Made by a program: the position numbers and the translations under genes. The notes under the pieces were generated by a model. The model saw nothing but the letters and a program-made list of their open reading frames with translations. It was not told where the DNA came from and ran no database searches. 16,066 bases of DNA from Spirochaetaceae bacterium (lineage in GTDB: Bacteria; Spirochaetota; Spirochaetia; SZUA-6; Fen-1364): positions 1 through 16,066 of the forward strand of contig PMZS01000132.1 in the NCBI GenBank assembly GCA_003170115.1. The letters are read 5' to 3'. Below are positions 6,616 to 13,228 of the stretch, in pieces. How positions within the stretch are numbered: the first letter of the stretch is position 1; every line of letters starts with the position of its first letter.

Positions 6616-9600
6616 GCGGAGGCGAGCAACAACTTCAGTCGATTGAGCTGGTTCACCTCGCTGGCGCCCGGATCGTAATCGATCGCCGCCACGGACACCC
6701 CCGGGTGCCGCCGGCGCAGCTCGCGAATCATGCCCTTCCCCGTGACGTGGTTCGGGAGGCAGGCAAAAGGCTGGATGCAGGCGATGGCGTCCACCCCTTC
6801 GCGGATGAGCTCCACCATTTCCGCTGTCAGGAACCACCCTTCGCCGGTGACGTTTCCCAGCTGGACGATTCCGTCCACTCCCTCGGCGAGCGCGTAGATC
6901 GTGGAAGGGGCGTGAAACCGCGATGACCGGGCCAGCGCTCTTTTCTGCGGCCATCGGAACATTTCCATGAGCGCGATGGCAGCGCGCGAGATCAGGGCGC
7001 CGCCAAGGCTGCCGGCGAGCGATCGGCGCCGGAACTGTCCCCCGGAAGTGGCGTACAGAAGAAAGTCCATGAGATCGGGCACCACTGCCTCCGCGCCCTC
7101 TGATTCGATCAGGTCCACGATGCCGTTGTTCGCGGTGGGGTGGAACTTTACAAGGATTTCCCCGACCACGCCGACCCGTGGCTTTCTGTTTCCCGCCGTT
7201 GGCAGCGCGTCGAAATCACGGACCATCGCGCGAATCGTGTTCCCGTGGCGGAAGGCTCCCAACCGGGCCAGGGAGTCCCGGCAGCGCGCGGTCCATTTGT
7301 CGCACAGGCGCTGGGCGGAACCAGGCACGGTTTCATAGGGCCTCACCCGGTTCAGCATCCGCATGAGCAGGTCGCCGTACACGACCGACATGAGCCCCCG
7401 GGCGATCAGCTTCCATGTCAGGCGGAAACCGGGGTTTTTCTCCAGGCCGAGCGCGTTGACGGAAATGACGGGCACGTGCGCCATCCCGGCATCCCCGAGG
7501 GCTTTCCGGATGAAGGCGATGTAGTTCGTTGCCCGGCACCCGCCGCCGGTCTGGGAAATGAGCAGGGCAGTTCGCTGAAGATCGTAGCGGCCCGAGCGCA
7601 ACGCCGCCATCATCTGCCCGACCACGAGCACGGAGGGGAAGCACGCATCGTTGTTCACAAACGTAAGACCTTCGTTGACCGCCCTCCGGTCCACCTCGGG
7701 CAGGATCTCCAGCCTGTAGCCCGAGAGCCGGAAGGCGTGTTCGATGATGCGGAAGTGGATCGGCGACATCTGGGGCGCGAGAATCGTGTACTCACGGCGC
7801 ATGTCCTCCGTGAAGACCGGCCGCGCCGGCGTCGGCGCGGGGGGGGTGCGGCGCGCACCGCTCCTGGTCCTGGCGCTCACGGCTGCCTTGAGCGAGCGGA
7901 GCCTGATGCGCACGGCGCCGAGGTTCGACTGCTCGTCGATCTTGATCACCGTGAAGATCCTGCCCTGCGCCTCGAGAATCTCCTGAACCTGGTCGGTGGT
8001 CACCGCATCCAGCCCGCACCCGAAGGAGTTCAACTGGACGAGCTCGACATTCTCGCGTTCCGCCACCGCGTGCGCGGCTGCGTACAGGCGCGTGTGGTAC
8101 ATCCACTGGTCGACGACGCGCAGCGGCCGCTGAATCCGCCCAAGATGGGCGATCGAGTCTTCCGTCAGGACGGGCATGCCAAGGGAGACGGCGAGCTCCG
8201 CGATGCCGTGGTTGATCTCGGGGTCCAGGTGGTACGGCCGGCCTGCAAAGACCAGGCCATGCAGGCCCCGGCGCTGGATCTCATCGAGCGCATCCTCTCC
8301 GTGCGCGCGCACTTCTGCCTTGAACCGGGCTTGCTCGGCCATCCCTGCATCCACGGCGGCCGAGACTTCCCGGGCGCTGGCTCCGCACCATGAAAGCTCT
8401 TCCGACAGGCGCTTTTTCAGCCGTCCGGAATTCTGCATTGGAAGAAAAGGATTCGAGTATCTCACCGCACCCTGTCGTATCCCTTCCACGTTGTTCAGGA
8501 CGACATCGGGATAGGAGGTGACGATGGGGCAGTTGAAGTGGTTCCGCGCCCCGGAGTCCTCCGGCCGGCTGTGCGGAATGCACGGGTAGAAGATGAAAGG
8601 AACGCCCTCCTTCATGAGCCTGGCCACGTGGCCGTGGACGAGCTTGCCCGGGTAACACACGGATTCAGACGGGATGGTGTCCAGCCCGGCCTCGTAGACC
8701 GCGTGGCTGGACCGGGGCGAAAGGCGGACGGAAAAACCCAGGGCCGTGAACACGGTAAACCAGAACGGAAAGTCCTCATACATGTTGAGCACCCGGGGGA
8801 TTCCCACGATTCCCCGCGGGGCGCTCTCAGGGGCGATCGGCTCGTAGTCGAACACCCGCTGGAGCTTCCAGGCGAACAGGTTCGGCAGGGCCTCCGCGGG
8901 CGGGGCGCCGCCATCGACACCTGGAATCCGCGTCTCCGACGCGACGCCTGGAATCCGCGTCTCCGACGCGACGCCTGGAATCCGCGTCTCCGACGCGATG
9001 CCTGGAATCCGCGTCTCCGACGCGACGCCATCGGCGCCGCGCTCGCAGCGGTTGCCGGAGATGAACTGCCGCGAATCGGAGAACCTGGTCACGGTGAGGT
9101 GGCAGTGGTTTGCGCATCTTCCGCACCGCCGGGAAGTCGTTGTCGTGGTGAGGCATTCCAGTGCATCGAGACCGAGCAGAGTGCTGGCGGTGCGTTCCGA
9201 GGGGGATCGGGCGGCCTCTTCGCGGGCCCGGAGCGCGGCACCGAGGGCGCCCATGAGACCGGGCACGTCGGGCCGCACCGCTTCCCGGCCCGATACCAGC
9301 TCGAAGGCACGGAGAACGGCGTCGTTGGCGAATGTTCCCCCCTGGACCACGCCCCGAGCCCCGAGTTGGCCGGGATCCCGGAGCCGGATCACCTTCTGCA
9401 GGGCGTTCCTGATCACGGAGTAGGAGAGCCCGGCGGAGATATCGCCCACCGAAGCTCCTTCCTTCTGTGCCTGCTTCACGCGGGAGTTCATGAAGACCGT
9501 GCACCGGGAGCCCAGGTCCACCGGCGAGGAGGCGCGCAACGCTTCCTTCGTGAAGGCTTCAACGGACAGGTCCAGGGAGTTCGCGAATGTATCCAGAAAG

Positions 9601-11021
9601 GATCCGCACCCGGAGGAGCAGGCCTCGTTAAGAAGCACCGATGAGATCACCCCATTGCGCACACGCAGGAACTTCATGTCCTGGCCGCCGATGTCCAGGA
9701 TCGCGTCCACGCCGGGCAGGAAGGTCGATGCGGCGGTGTAATGCGCGATCGTCTCCACTTCGCCCATGTCCAGGCAGAGGGCGGCGCCCACGAGCGCCTC
9801 CCCATACCCCGTGGCGCACGATAGTGCGATCCACGCACTCGGCGGCATCGCACGTCGCAGGTCTCTCACCATCCGCAGGGCGAGCCGCAGGGGACTTCCG
9901 CCATTTCCTTCATATGCCGACCAGGCCATTGCGCCGGTGGAGTTCACCAGGACGGCCTTGGTCGTCGTGGAGCCGGCATCGATGCCGAGGAAGCAGGGTC
10001 CGGAAACCTCCGCGATATCGACCCGGGGCACGCGCGCCCGGTCATGCCGGGCACGGAACGCCGCCTCTTCTCCGTCCCGGAAAAGGGGCGTCAGCCTTTC
10101 CACTTCAGGCGTCGGCGTGTGACAGAGCCCGCGGGTCCTGCTCCGAAGCTCGTGCAGCTCGACGGTCTGAGTGTCGGATGACGCCAGGGCGGCACCCATC
10201 GCCACGAACAGCTGCCCGTGTTCCGGCACGCGAACGGCGCCGGGGGCCAGTCCGAGGGTGCTCACGAACAGGCGCCGCGTCTCGGGGAGGAAATGGAGGG
10301 GACCGCCGAGAAACGCCACGGTCCCGCGGATAGGCTTGCCGCAGGCGAGCCCCGAGATCGTCTGGTTCACCACGGCCTGGAGGATGCTCGCCGCGATGTC
10401 CTCCCGGCGGGCTCCCTCGTTGATGAGCGGCTGCACGTCCGACTTCGCAAACACCCCGCAGCGAGCGGCAATGGGATAGATCGTCGTGCTTTTCCGCGCG
10501 AGCTCGTTCAGTCCCACCGCGTCGGTTGACAACAGGACGGCCATCTGGTCGATGAAGGCACCGGTGCCCCCGGCGCAGGTGCCGTTCATCCTCTGCTCGA
10601 GACCGCCGGTGAAGTAGGTGATCTTGGCGTCTTCGCCGCCCAGCTCAATGGCGACGTCGGTGTCCGGGAGGAATCTCTGCACCGCGCGTGACCCGGCGAG
10701 CACCTCCTGGACGAACGGAAGCTCCAGCCATCGGGAGACGGAAAGTCCGCCCGAACCGGTGACCCTGGCCTTGAGGGAAACCTCGGCTCCGCGCGCCCGC
10801 ATCGCGTCACAGGCTGCCTCGATCACCGCGACCAGCGTGCCGCGAATGTCGGCCCTGTGGCGCTCGTAGGTGTGAAAAACCAGCGTGTCGTCCGCGTCCA
10901 GCACCGCGAGCTTCACGGTTGTGGAGCCTACGTCGATGCCCGCGCGGAGATACCCGGTCCCGGAGCTCACGACGCTTCGCCGCGAATCCGCGCCTCCGGC
11001 GCGACGCGATCCTTTCTCCAA
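6591..11021 (-). CDS. Large acyl-CoA dehydratase activase-type protein (BadF/BadG ATPase x2, DUF2229, HgdB-like)
   Basis: 1476 residues. Two BadF/BadG/BcrA/BcrD ATPase domains come first: AGIDVGSTTVKL (27-38), with FeS-ligand candidates in TCAGGTGAF and ARCGVFAKSD; and GIDAGSTTTKAV (about 345), with ACSSGCGSFLDTF and SRCTVFMNS. A Cys-rich knuckle (CGRCANHC and GNRCERG, about 628-660) follows, then four 9-residue repeats (665-701), DUF2229 (from about 737, with CYPGKLVHGH and YPCIPHS) and a 2-hydroxyglutaryl-CoA-dehydratase-like C-terminus (about 1077-1460, with NNDACFPS and QTGGGCRATN). Known relatives couple ATP hydrolysis to low-potential electron transfer through a [4Fe-4S] cluster; the client of this giant form is unknown. 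TTG 11021 has a strong AAGGAGGGGG 9-12 nt upstream. GTG 10970, which overlaps the ArsR stop as GTGA, is an alternative and gives 1459 aa. It is co-transcribed with the ArsR gene. No dehydratase subunit genes are near. Confidence 0.93.
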   Translation of the reverse strand: MEKGSRRAGGADSRRSVVSSGTGYLRAGIDVGSTTVKLAVLDADDTLVFHTYERHRADIRGTLVAVIEAACDAMRARGAEVSLKARVTGSGGLSVSRWLELPFVQEVLAGSRAVQRFLPDTDVAIELGGEDAKITYFTGGLEQRMNGTCAGGTGAFIDQMAVLLSTDAVGLNELARKSTTIYPIAARCGVFAKSDVQPLINEGARREDIAASILQAVVNQTISGLACGKPIRGTVAFLGGPLHFLPETRRLFVSTLGLAPGAVRVPEHGQLFVAMGAALASSDTQTVELHELRSRTRGLCHTPTPEVERLTPLFRDGEEAAFRARHDRARVPRVDIAEVSGPCFLGIDAGSTTTKAVLVNSTGAMAWSAYEGNGGSPLRLALRMVRDLRRAMPPSAWIALSCATGYGEALVGAALCLDMGEVETIAHYTAASTFLPGVDAILDIGGQDMKFLRVRNGVISSVLLNEACSSGCGSFLDTFANSLDLSVEAFTKEALRASSPVDLGSRCTVFMNSRVKQAQKEGASVGDISAGLSYSVIRNALQKVIRLRDPGQLGARGVVQGGTFANDAVLRAFELVSGREAVRPDVPGLMGALGAALRAREEAARSPSERTASTLLGLDALECLTTTTTSRRCGRCANHCHLTVTRFSDSRQFISGNRCERGADGVASETRIPGIASETRIPGVASETRIPGVASETRIPGVDGGAPPAEALPNLFAWKLQRVFDYEPIAPESAPRGIVGIPRVLNMYEDFPFWFTVFTALGFSVRLSPRSSHAVYEAGLDTIPSESVCYPGKLVHGHVARLMKEGVPFIFYPCIPHSRPEDSGARNHFNCPIVTSYPDVVLNNVEGIRQGAVRYSNPFLPMQNSGRLKKRLSEELSWCGASAREVSAAVDAGMAEQARFKAEVRAHGEDALDEIQRRGLHGLVFAGRPYHLDPEINHGIAELAVSLGMPVLTEDSIAHLGRIQRPLRVVDQWMYHTRLYAAAHAVAERENVELVQLNSFGCGLDAVTTDQVQEILEAQGRIFTVIKIDEQSNLGAVRIRLRSLKAAVSARTRSGARRTPPAPTPARPVFTEDMRREYTILAPQMSPIHFRIIEHAFRLSGYRLEILPEVDRRAVNEGLTFVNNDACFPSVLVVGQMMAALRSGRYDLQRTALLISQTGGGCRATNYIAFIRKALGDAGMAHVPVISVNALGLEKNPGFRLTWKLIARGLMSVVYGDLLMRMLNRVRPYETVPGSAQRLCDKWTARCRDSLARLGAFRHGNTIRAMVRDFDALPTAGNRKPRVGVVGEILVKFHPTANNGIVDLIESEGAEAVVPDLMDFLLYATSGGQFRRRSLAGSLGGALISRAAIALMEMFRWPQKRALARSSRFHAPSTIYALAEGVDGIVQLGNVTGEGWFLTAEMVELIREGVDAIACIQPFACLPNHVTGKGMIRELRRRHPGVSVAAIDYDPGASEVNQLNRLKLLLASAYESRALR
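7839..7846. repeat. Eight-base G/C homopolymer in the activase gene
   Basis: Eight G on the plus strand (C8 in the coding strand) encode part of RTPPAPTP in the linker (about residue 1059) just before the HgdB-like C-terminal domain. A slip of one base would detach that domain. Confidence 0.8.
8920..9027. repeat. Four 27-bp in-frame tandem hairpin repeats
   Basis: Units at 8920-8946, 8947-8973, 8974-9000 and 9001-9027 are identical except for one C-to-T in the third unit. Each holds CGCGTC-TCC-GACGCG, a 6-bp stem with a 3-nt loop (first unit 8929-8943). On the minus strand they encode four copies of a nine-residue peptide (ASETRIPGV or ASETRIPGI) between the Cys-rich knuckle and DUF2229 of the activase. 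There are no spacers, so this is not a CRISPR array. Confidence 0.95.
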
Positions 11022-11608
11022 TAGTCGCGTCCCCCTCCTTCGCGGTCCATGAAGCCGAAGTCCACCAGGCTGCGGCGCAGTTTTGCCGTGTCTTCGCTGT
11101 AGCGTGAAAGGATTTCGTTCACCTTTTTTTCGCTGTAGCGGACGCCGGGGCGGAAATCCTGCAGGACATGGCGGAGAAGGACGAGGAACTTTTTCTCCTG
11201 CGAGGGAAACGCCGTGAACCTTCCGTCGGGCCCGGTGAAGCTGGCCAGCACCTTGCGATCGAAGGAGCCGTGGTCGATCCCGCTGGCAAGCGCGGGCAGT
11301 TGTTCCGTCTTCAGGAGCCTGCGCGCCATGGCGGCAAGGGCATCCAGGTGAAGCGAGTACATGCTGTAGTGGCCTTCCGCGCGCGCGCTGACAAGGCCCG
11401 CATCGGCGAGCCGCGCGAGGTGATGGGACACAGTCGATTCCCCGATTCCCAGGAGGGCCGACAGCTGCTCTACCGCGCAGGCCTGCCGGGCGAGGAGCCC
11501 GACGATCTTCAGCCTGCTGGGGTCCGCCATGGCGCGGAAGAAGCTCAGCAGCTCATCGCCGGCAGACTCCGGCCCGTGGGATGTCGAATGATTCAGTTTT
11601 ACTGGCAT
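10967..11608 (-). CDS. ArsR-family transcriptional regulator with C-terminal DUF2087
   Basis: 213-residue DNA-binding protein. The winged helix spans about residues 18-100, with recognition helix GIGESTVSHHLARL (54-67). DUF2087 follows at about 135-198 (FPSQEKKFLVLLRHVL, then RDYWR). The metal-binding CxC of classical ArsR is not kept: only C44 is seen, in RQACAVEQL, so metal sensing is doubtful. The tail after RDYWR (199-213) is encoded by a hairpin repeat. The gene is first in an operon with the activase, whose start overlaps its 3' end, so the activase is its obvious target. An inverted repeat lies over its own promoter, consistent with autoregulation. ATG 11608 has no Shine-Dalgarno sequence. 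Confidence 0.9.
   Translation of the reverse strand: MPVKLNHSTSHGPESAGDELLSFFRAMADPSRLKIVGLLARQACAVEQLSALLGIGESTVSHHLARLADAGLVSARAEGHYSMYSLHLDALAAMARRLLKTEQLPALASGIDHGSFDRKVLASFTGPDGRFTAFPSQEKKFLVLLRHVLQDFRPGVRYSEKKVNEILSRYSEDTAKLRRSLVDFGFMDREGGGRDYWRKDRVAPEARIRGEAS
10984..11007. repeat. Single hairpin repeat related to the 8920-9027 array
   Basis: This 24-bp stretch matches the tandem unit except at two positions, which are the paired bases of the stem: CGCGCC (10989-10994), TCC, GGCGCG (10998-11003). It lies where the ArsR tail overlaps the start of the activase. In the ArsR frame it reads VAPEARIRG, against VASETRIPG in the tandem array. Confidence 0.85.
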
Positions 11609-11613
11609 GAAAA

Positions 11614-11635
11614 TGATTCTATACGCATCGAATCA
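11614..11635. promoter_or_regulatory. Inverted-repeat operator candidate (ArsR site)
   Basis: TGATTC (11614-11619), 10 nt, then GAATCA (11630-11635). It covers the -10 box and most of the spacer of the ArsR promoter, and lies between two divergent genes. A related TCGAATgATTC occurs at 11584-11593, inside the start of the ArsR gene. Confidence 0.55.
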
Positions 11636-11643
11636 ATTGTCAA
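11616..11643 (-). promoter_or_regulatory. Promoter of the ArsR-activase operon
   Basis: On the minus strand a perfect TTGACA (11638-11643) and TAGAAT (11616-11621) are 16 bp apart. Seven nt separate the -10 box from ATG 11608, suggesting a leaderless transcript. Confidence 0.65.
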
Positions 11644-11693
11644 GCGGAACTTCTTGACGCGCGGCGTCAGCCGGTGCAGCGTGAAGCCCTGAC

Positions 11694-12716
11694 ATGAGAG
11701 ATCTTGGCCATTGCCTCGTCATCGGCGGCGCGGGAATGCTCGGATTCGAGATCGTCCGGCAGCTCGTTGCCGCGGGCACACCGGTGCGTGTGCTCGACGT
11801 TCAGCCCCTGCCCGAGCGGAACCTTGTTGGAGTGGTGGATGCCCGGATCGGGGACGTCCGCCGCGGGGATGAAGTGCTCGCTGCGTGCGAGGGAATGGAC
11901 GTAGTTTTCCAGACCGCGGCCGCGGTCTGGGATGTGCGAACCCCGCGCGGCATGTACGACGAGGTGAACATTGCGGGCAACGGAAACGTCCTGGACGCAT
12001 GCCGGCGCCGGGGCGTGAGGCGCCTGGTGTACACGAGCTCCATGGACGTGGTGGTCGACGGCAGGAAGCCGATCGTGGACGGGGACGAAACGCTTCCCTA
12101 TCCGGCCCGGATGCCCCGGGATGACTACAGCCGCACGAAGATCATCGCGGAGAAGATGATCCTTGAATCTTCCGGCCCTGAGCTTGCCGCGTGCGCGCTT
12201 CGGCCGGTCGGGATGTACGGCCCGCGGGACAAGTACCACCTCGGGACCATCATCGGCATGGCGAAGAGGGGGGTCTCCCTCAGGCTGGGTGATGGGTCCG
12301 CGAGGTTCAGCCACGCCTACTCGGAGAACGTGGCCCATGCGCACGTTCTCGCTGCCCGGAATCTCTGGCCGGGCTCCGTGGCGGCCGGCCAGGCCTATTT
12401 CATCTGCGACCATTTCCCCGCGGAGAATCTCTTCGATTTCATGGAGAGGTTCCTGAGAGCCCTCGAGCTTCCCGTGCCACGCCGATTCATTCCCTACCCG
12501 CTTGCCTTGTGGCTTGCGGCTGTCTCGGAGGTTGTCGCCCCGCGGTCCAACTTCAACCGCTTCGCCGTCATCCAGACCTGCGTCGACCACACCTTCGTGG
12601 ATCGCAAGGCCGAGCGCGACCTGGGATACAGACCGATTGTCTCCCGCGAAGAAGCCTTCACGCGGAGTCTCGCGTGGCTTCGGACCTGGGCCGGCCCGCA
12701 CCCGGGCTCAACGTAG
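11694..12716 (+). CDS. NAD(P)-dependent epimerase/dehydrogenase, 3-beta-hydroxysteroid dehydrogenase type
   Basis: 340-residue extended short-chain dehydrogenase. The Rossmann motif is VIGGAGMLG (9-17); D35 in VRVLD suits NAD. The active site shows S115/S116 (VYTSSMDVV) and Y145-K149 (DYSRTK). LRPVGMYGPRD and the downstream FSHAYSENVAHAH match the 3-beta-HSD/sterol-4-carboxylate-3-dehydrogenase/OleD-like group. It probably oxidises or reduces a 3-hydroxy/3-keto group on a lipid, sterol or sugar-nucleotide substrate; the sequence does not decide. It is divergent from the ArsR gene, 85 bp away, so the same operator might affect it. No strong ribosome site precedes ATG 11694. Confidence 0.88.
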   Translation: MRDLGHCLVIGGAGMLGFEIVRQLVAAGTPVRVLDVQPLPERNLVGVVDARIGDVRRGDEVLAACEGMDVVFQTAAAVWDVRTPRGMYDEVNIAGNGNVLDACRRRGVRRLVYTSSMDVVVDGRKPIVDGDETLPYPARMPRDDYSRTKIIAEKMILESSGPELAACALRPVGMYGPRDKYHLGTIIGMAKRGVSLRLGDGSARFSHAYSENVAHAHVLAARNLWPGSVAAGQAYFICDHFPAENLFDFMERFLRALELPVPRRFIPYPLALWLAAVSEVVAPRSNFNRFAVIQTCVDHTFVDRKAERDLGYRPIVSREEAFTRSLAWLRTWAGPHPGST

Positions 12717-12738
12717 GCCCTCGGCGCTTTTTGCCCCG

Positions 12739-13053
12739 TCAGCCGCCAATCTTGCGGATGGTCGCCTGGGCGCTGTCGAACAGAGTCTTTGAGATATTGG
12801 ACAGCATCTGCAGGGTTTGCTGCTGCTTCTGAAGAGTGTTCTGCAGGTCGATTTTCTGGAGCTGGACGGTATTCTTCCCGGTGGATACTTGCGGCGTTGC
12901 GCGAATGGCCATTGAGGAGCCCTGCCCGCCGGCGAACGAGGCAGGCGCTGCGGCGATCCCAGACCCTCCGCTCGAGATGAGACTCTGGCCCGATGCCGTG
13001 ACGATGGAAAGCGCGGCGAGGAAAGCGCACCCGATGATGATGGTTTTTTTCAT
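12739..13053 (-). CDS. Small exported protein, unknown family
   Basis: 104 residues. A typical signal peptide (MKKTIIIGCAFLAALSIVTASG) has likely cleavage near residues 22-23, before QSLISS. The mature part has a Gly/Ala/Ser-rich stretch (30-47) and then a Gln-rich amphipathic helix (about 60-100: LQKIDLQNTLQKQQQTL, then LSNISKTLFDSAQATIRKIGG) that could form a coiled coil. I recognise no family. ATG 13053 is chosen because it begins the signal peptide and has AGGGGG 4 nt upstream; a longer frame from 13353 has no signal and crosses the intergenic repeats. It converges with the 3-beta-HSD-type gene, 22 bp from its stop. Confidence 0.7.
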   Translation of the reverse strand: MKKTIIIGCAFLAALSIVTASGQSLISSGGSGIAAAPASFAGGQGSSMAIRATPQVSTGKNTVQLQKIDLQNTLQKQQQTLQMLSNISKTLFDSAQATIRKIGG

Positions 13054-13075
13054 GACGCCCCCTTTTTCTCCGGCG

Positions 13076-13104
13076 ATTCTATTACGATCAGCAATCACGG
13101 GCAA
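13076..13104 (-). promoter_or_regulatory. Promoter of the small exported protein
   Basis: On the minus strand TTGCCC (13099-13104) and TAGAAT (13076-13081) are 17 bp apart. The -10 box is the same as in the ArsR promoter. It predicts a short leader with the AGGGGG ribosome site. Confidence 0.45.
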
Positions 13105-13121
13105 GGTCTGTATCCGGCACT

Positions 13122-13183
13122 CAAATCCGCGGGGTACCGCGGCACGACATACCGCGGCGCACAAATCCGCGGGGTACCGCGGC
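13122..13183. repeat. Direct repeats with CCGCGG hairpins in the divergent intergenic region
   Basis: A 22-bp sequence at 13122-13143 recurs exactly at 13162-13183. Each copy holds CCGCGG-GGTA-CCGCGG, which can fold on itself. A fifth CCGCGG lies midway at 13152-13157, so the boxes start at 13127, 13137, 13152, 13167 and 13177 (steps 10, 15, 15, 10). The AATCCGCG start resembles the coding-region hairpin repeats, so this may be a distant member of that family, or an operator array. Confidence 0.8.
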
Positions 13184-13191
13184 GCGGCGGC

Positions 13192-13220
13192 TTGAAAGGG
13201 CGATCCAACACTGCAATACT
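13192..13220 (+). promoter_or_regulatory. Promoter of the M20 hydrolase gene
   Basis: TTGAAA (13192-13197) and AATACT (13215-13220) are 17 bp apart. The -10 box ends 8 nt before ATG 13229, and no Shine-Dalgarno sequence is present, so the mRNA is probably leaderless. Confidence 0.45.
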
Positions 13221-13228
13221 TCCAGCCT

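Noticed and set aside
8920..9027. Possible CRISPR array
   Set aside because: The units are directly adjacent with no spacers and are translated in frame.
7140..9644. Two long plus-strand open frames (417 and 368 codons)
   Set aside because: Both are antisense to the activase, which has continuous family motifs; their translations match nothing I recognise.
11667..12701. A 344-codon minus-strand open frame
   Set aside because: Antisense of the 3-beta-HSD-type dehydrogenase, which has a Rossmann motif and YxxxK on the plus strand.
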